From positions 1 to 5,860 of the forward strand of contig CALIGP010000139.1 of assembly GCA_938021455.1 (NCBI GenBank): a DNA stretch of 5,860 bases. Reading direction: 5' to 3'. Origin of the DNA: an uncultured Lewinella sp. (lineage in GTDB: Bacteria; Bacteroidota; Bacteroidia; Chitinophagales; Saprospiraceae). Shown here piece by piece: positions 4,456 to 5,860 of this stretch. Position 1 is the stretch's first letter, and every line of letters begins with the position of its first letter. The notes beneath the pieces were generated by a model. The model was not told the origin of the DNA. It did not search any database and saw only the letters and a program-made list of their open reading frames with translations. The position numbers were made by a program, and so were the translations under genes.

Positions 4456-5860
4456 TTAATGCGCACTAGAGGAAGGGGCGAGTTCGAAAAACTCCAGATA
4501 GCTGGGGGGATTTTCCACTATGCCACGTTCAGAAATTAGTTTAATGTTGATGTTGCGCTCCTTCGCTTTATAGGCGAAATCTTCCAGGATCTCAACGACG
4601 TCGTAATCCAGGTAGCGGGTCTTACGTACGTCAAGTTCTAAGTAAGTGTCTTCGGGAAGAGCATCGAGTTCCCGCAGGATACTAGCCTTATTGAAGAAGG
4701 TTACTTCCTCGGCCAGCGTCATCTTAATTCTGTGCACACCGTTACTCTTATCCTCAATGTTGAGGAAGTGAGAGTTCTGGTAGCTCTTGATCAGAATGAT
4801 AACAATGCCTACCGCAAGGCCAATGCCGATGCCCGTCAATAGATCCGTAAAGACAATCCCCAGAACGGTGACGATAAACGGAATAAACTGCTTCGGTCCG
4901 GCAGCATACATCGCTTTGAAGGTGGAGGGCTTGGCCAGTTTATAGCCGACAATCAACAGCACGGCTGCCAGTACGGAGAGCGGGATTTTATTCAGCAGGG
5001 TAGGGATAAGGATCACGGAAATTAATAGTAGGAAGCCGTGAAAAATAGCCGAGAACTTAGAGCGACCACCTGACTGAATGTTGGCCGAACTACGGACGAT
5101 TACCTGGGTGATGGGCAATCCACCAATTAGACCCGATACTACGTTACCAGCACCCTGCGCGAGCAATTCCCGGTTCGTAGGCGTAATCCGCTTTTCGGGG
5201 TCAAGCTTGTCCGTGGCTTCTACACAAAGCAGGGTCTCAAGACTAGCAACCAAGGCAATCGTAAAGGCGGTAACCCAGATGGCTGGTTGGGTAATGGCGC
5301 CGAAATTAGGGAAGGTGAACTGGCCCAGGAAAGAATCAAAGGAGTCAGGTACGGGAACCTGAACGAGGTGCTCACTGGAAATAGCGAGCGTTTCGTTGTC
5401 TTTGGTGAGAATGTAAAAAATGATGCCGGCAGCTACGGCTACCAACGGACCCTGAATGAGGGTGAAAATTTTACCCTTTTTACTGAGCACAATACTCCAC
5501 AGCAGCAGAATGGCTAATGCAATTACTGCGATAATAGTAGCCCCGGGGCTGATGTGCTCGCCGAGGTTCAGGATCTCCGAGAAGGTGTTCTCACCATCAA
5601 CCTGGTTAAAGGCTACATCGCCTTCCGGATCAGCGTCCCACCCAAAGAAGTGGGGAATTTGTTTTAGAATGATGATGAGGCCAATGCCGGTCAGCATGCC
5701 CTTAATTACGGCCGAAGGAAAGTAATAGCCGATGACGCCCGCTTTGAGAACGCCAAATCCGATCTGGATGAAGCCACCTAAAACGACGGCTACCAGGAAG
5801 TTTTCAAAACCACCAAGCGTACCAATAGAAGTAAGTACAATGGCCGCCAAACCAGCAGCC
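4456..5860 (-). CDS. SulP-family anion (probably bicarbonate) transporter with STAS domain, 5' end missing
   Basis: 467 residues are visible; the start lies beyond the right edge. The first residues (AAGLAAIVLTSIGTLGGF) correspond to the conserved GPAAGLAAIV segment at an early helix of SulP proteins, so roughly 70-80 residues are missing. A frame-only start at 5850 would use TTG, which is an internal leucine. Multiple hydrophobic segments follow, including KAGVIGYYFPSAVIKGMLTG, the family signature around SGLIGGLPITQVIVRSSANI with GGRSKFSAIFHG, and IPLSVLAAVLLIVGY. After the last membrane helix (about LTGIGIGLAVGIVIILI) a cytoplasmic STAS domain covers roughly the last 100 residues (RIKMTLAEEVTFFNKASI, then YLELDVRKTRYLDYDVVEIL). 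SulP members carry sulfate, bicarbonate or other anions. The adjacent carbonic anhydrase favours bicarbonate, probably with Na+ or H+, but the substrate cannot be read from sequence alone. Confidence 0.93.
   Translation of the reverse strand, partial: AAGLAAIVLTSIGTLGGFENFLVAVVLGGFIQIGFGVLKAGVIGYYFPSAVIKGMLTGIGLIIILKQIPHFFGWDADPEGDVAFNQVDGENTFSEILNLGEHISPGATIIAVIALAILLLWSIVLSKKGKIFTLIQGPLVAVAAGIIFYILTKDNETLAISSEHLVQVPVPDSFDSFLGQFTFPNFGAITQPAIWVTAFTIALVASLETLLCVEATDKLDPEKRITPTNRELLAQGAGNVVSGLIGGLPITQVIVRSSANIQSGGRSKFSAIFHGFLLLISVILIPTLLNKIPLSVLAAVLLIVGYKLAKPSTFKAMYAAGPKQFIPFIVTVLGIVFTDLLTGIGIGLAVGIVIILIKSYQNSHFLNIEDKSNGVHRIKMTLAEEVTFFNKASILRELDALPEDTYLELDVRKTRYLDYDVVEILEDFAYKAKERNINIKLISERGIVENPPSYLEFFELAPSSSAH

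Overview
The window most likely comes from a Bacteroidota genome, probably a marine Saprospiria/Lewinella-like lineage. This is an inference from the style of the RuvB and SulP proteins, the absence of clear Shine-Dalgarno sequences before the starts, and a secreted protein with thrombospondin type-3 calcium-binding repeats. No 16S or other phylogenetic marker is present to confirm it. All six supported genes lie on the minus strand, so the window reads biologically from right to left.

Right part (5860 to 3767): a SulP-family anion transporter with a C-terminal STAS domain, whose N-terminus lies beyond the window, is followed after 56 bp by a beta-class carbonic anhydrase. This is a recognisable inorganic-carbon pair: the transporter most likely moves bicarbonate and the enzyme interconverts it with CO2. 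A roughly 95-bp imperfect palindrome begins at the carbonic anhydrase stop codon. Next, across a 257-bp gap, is ruvB (3509 to 2481), the Holliday-junction branch-migration motor.

Middle (2480 to 1795): an AT-richer stretch of about 690 bp without a convincing intact gene. It is dense in short symmetric elements. The main one is a motif GGTATAAATACC that occurs as a tandem pair 22 bp apart, and again 244 bp away as one good and one degraded copy. There are also two perfect 14-15 bp palindromes and a 9-bp direct repeat with 21-bp periodicity. The side next to ruvB contains plus-strand reading frames that look protein-like but are interrupted, possibly the remains of a small gene.

Left part (1794 to 1): a small protein with a twin-arginine (Tat) signal peptide, then 42 bp later a phage-tail-collar-domain protein of the microcystin-dependent (MdpB-like) type, probably one operon ending at a hairpin near position 900. 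Beyond it is the 5' part of a secreted protein with a Sec signal peptide, a beta-rich domain, a TSP3 calcium-binding segment, and the start of what looks like a second copy of the first domain.

No CRISPR array, tRNA, rRNA or intact insertion sequence was seen. The least explained parts are the Tat-peptide/collar gene pair with its symmetric upstream elements, and the possible gene remnant next to ruvB.
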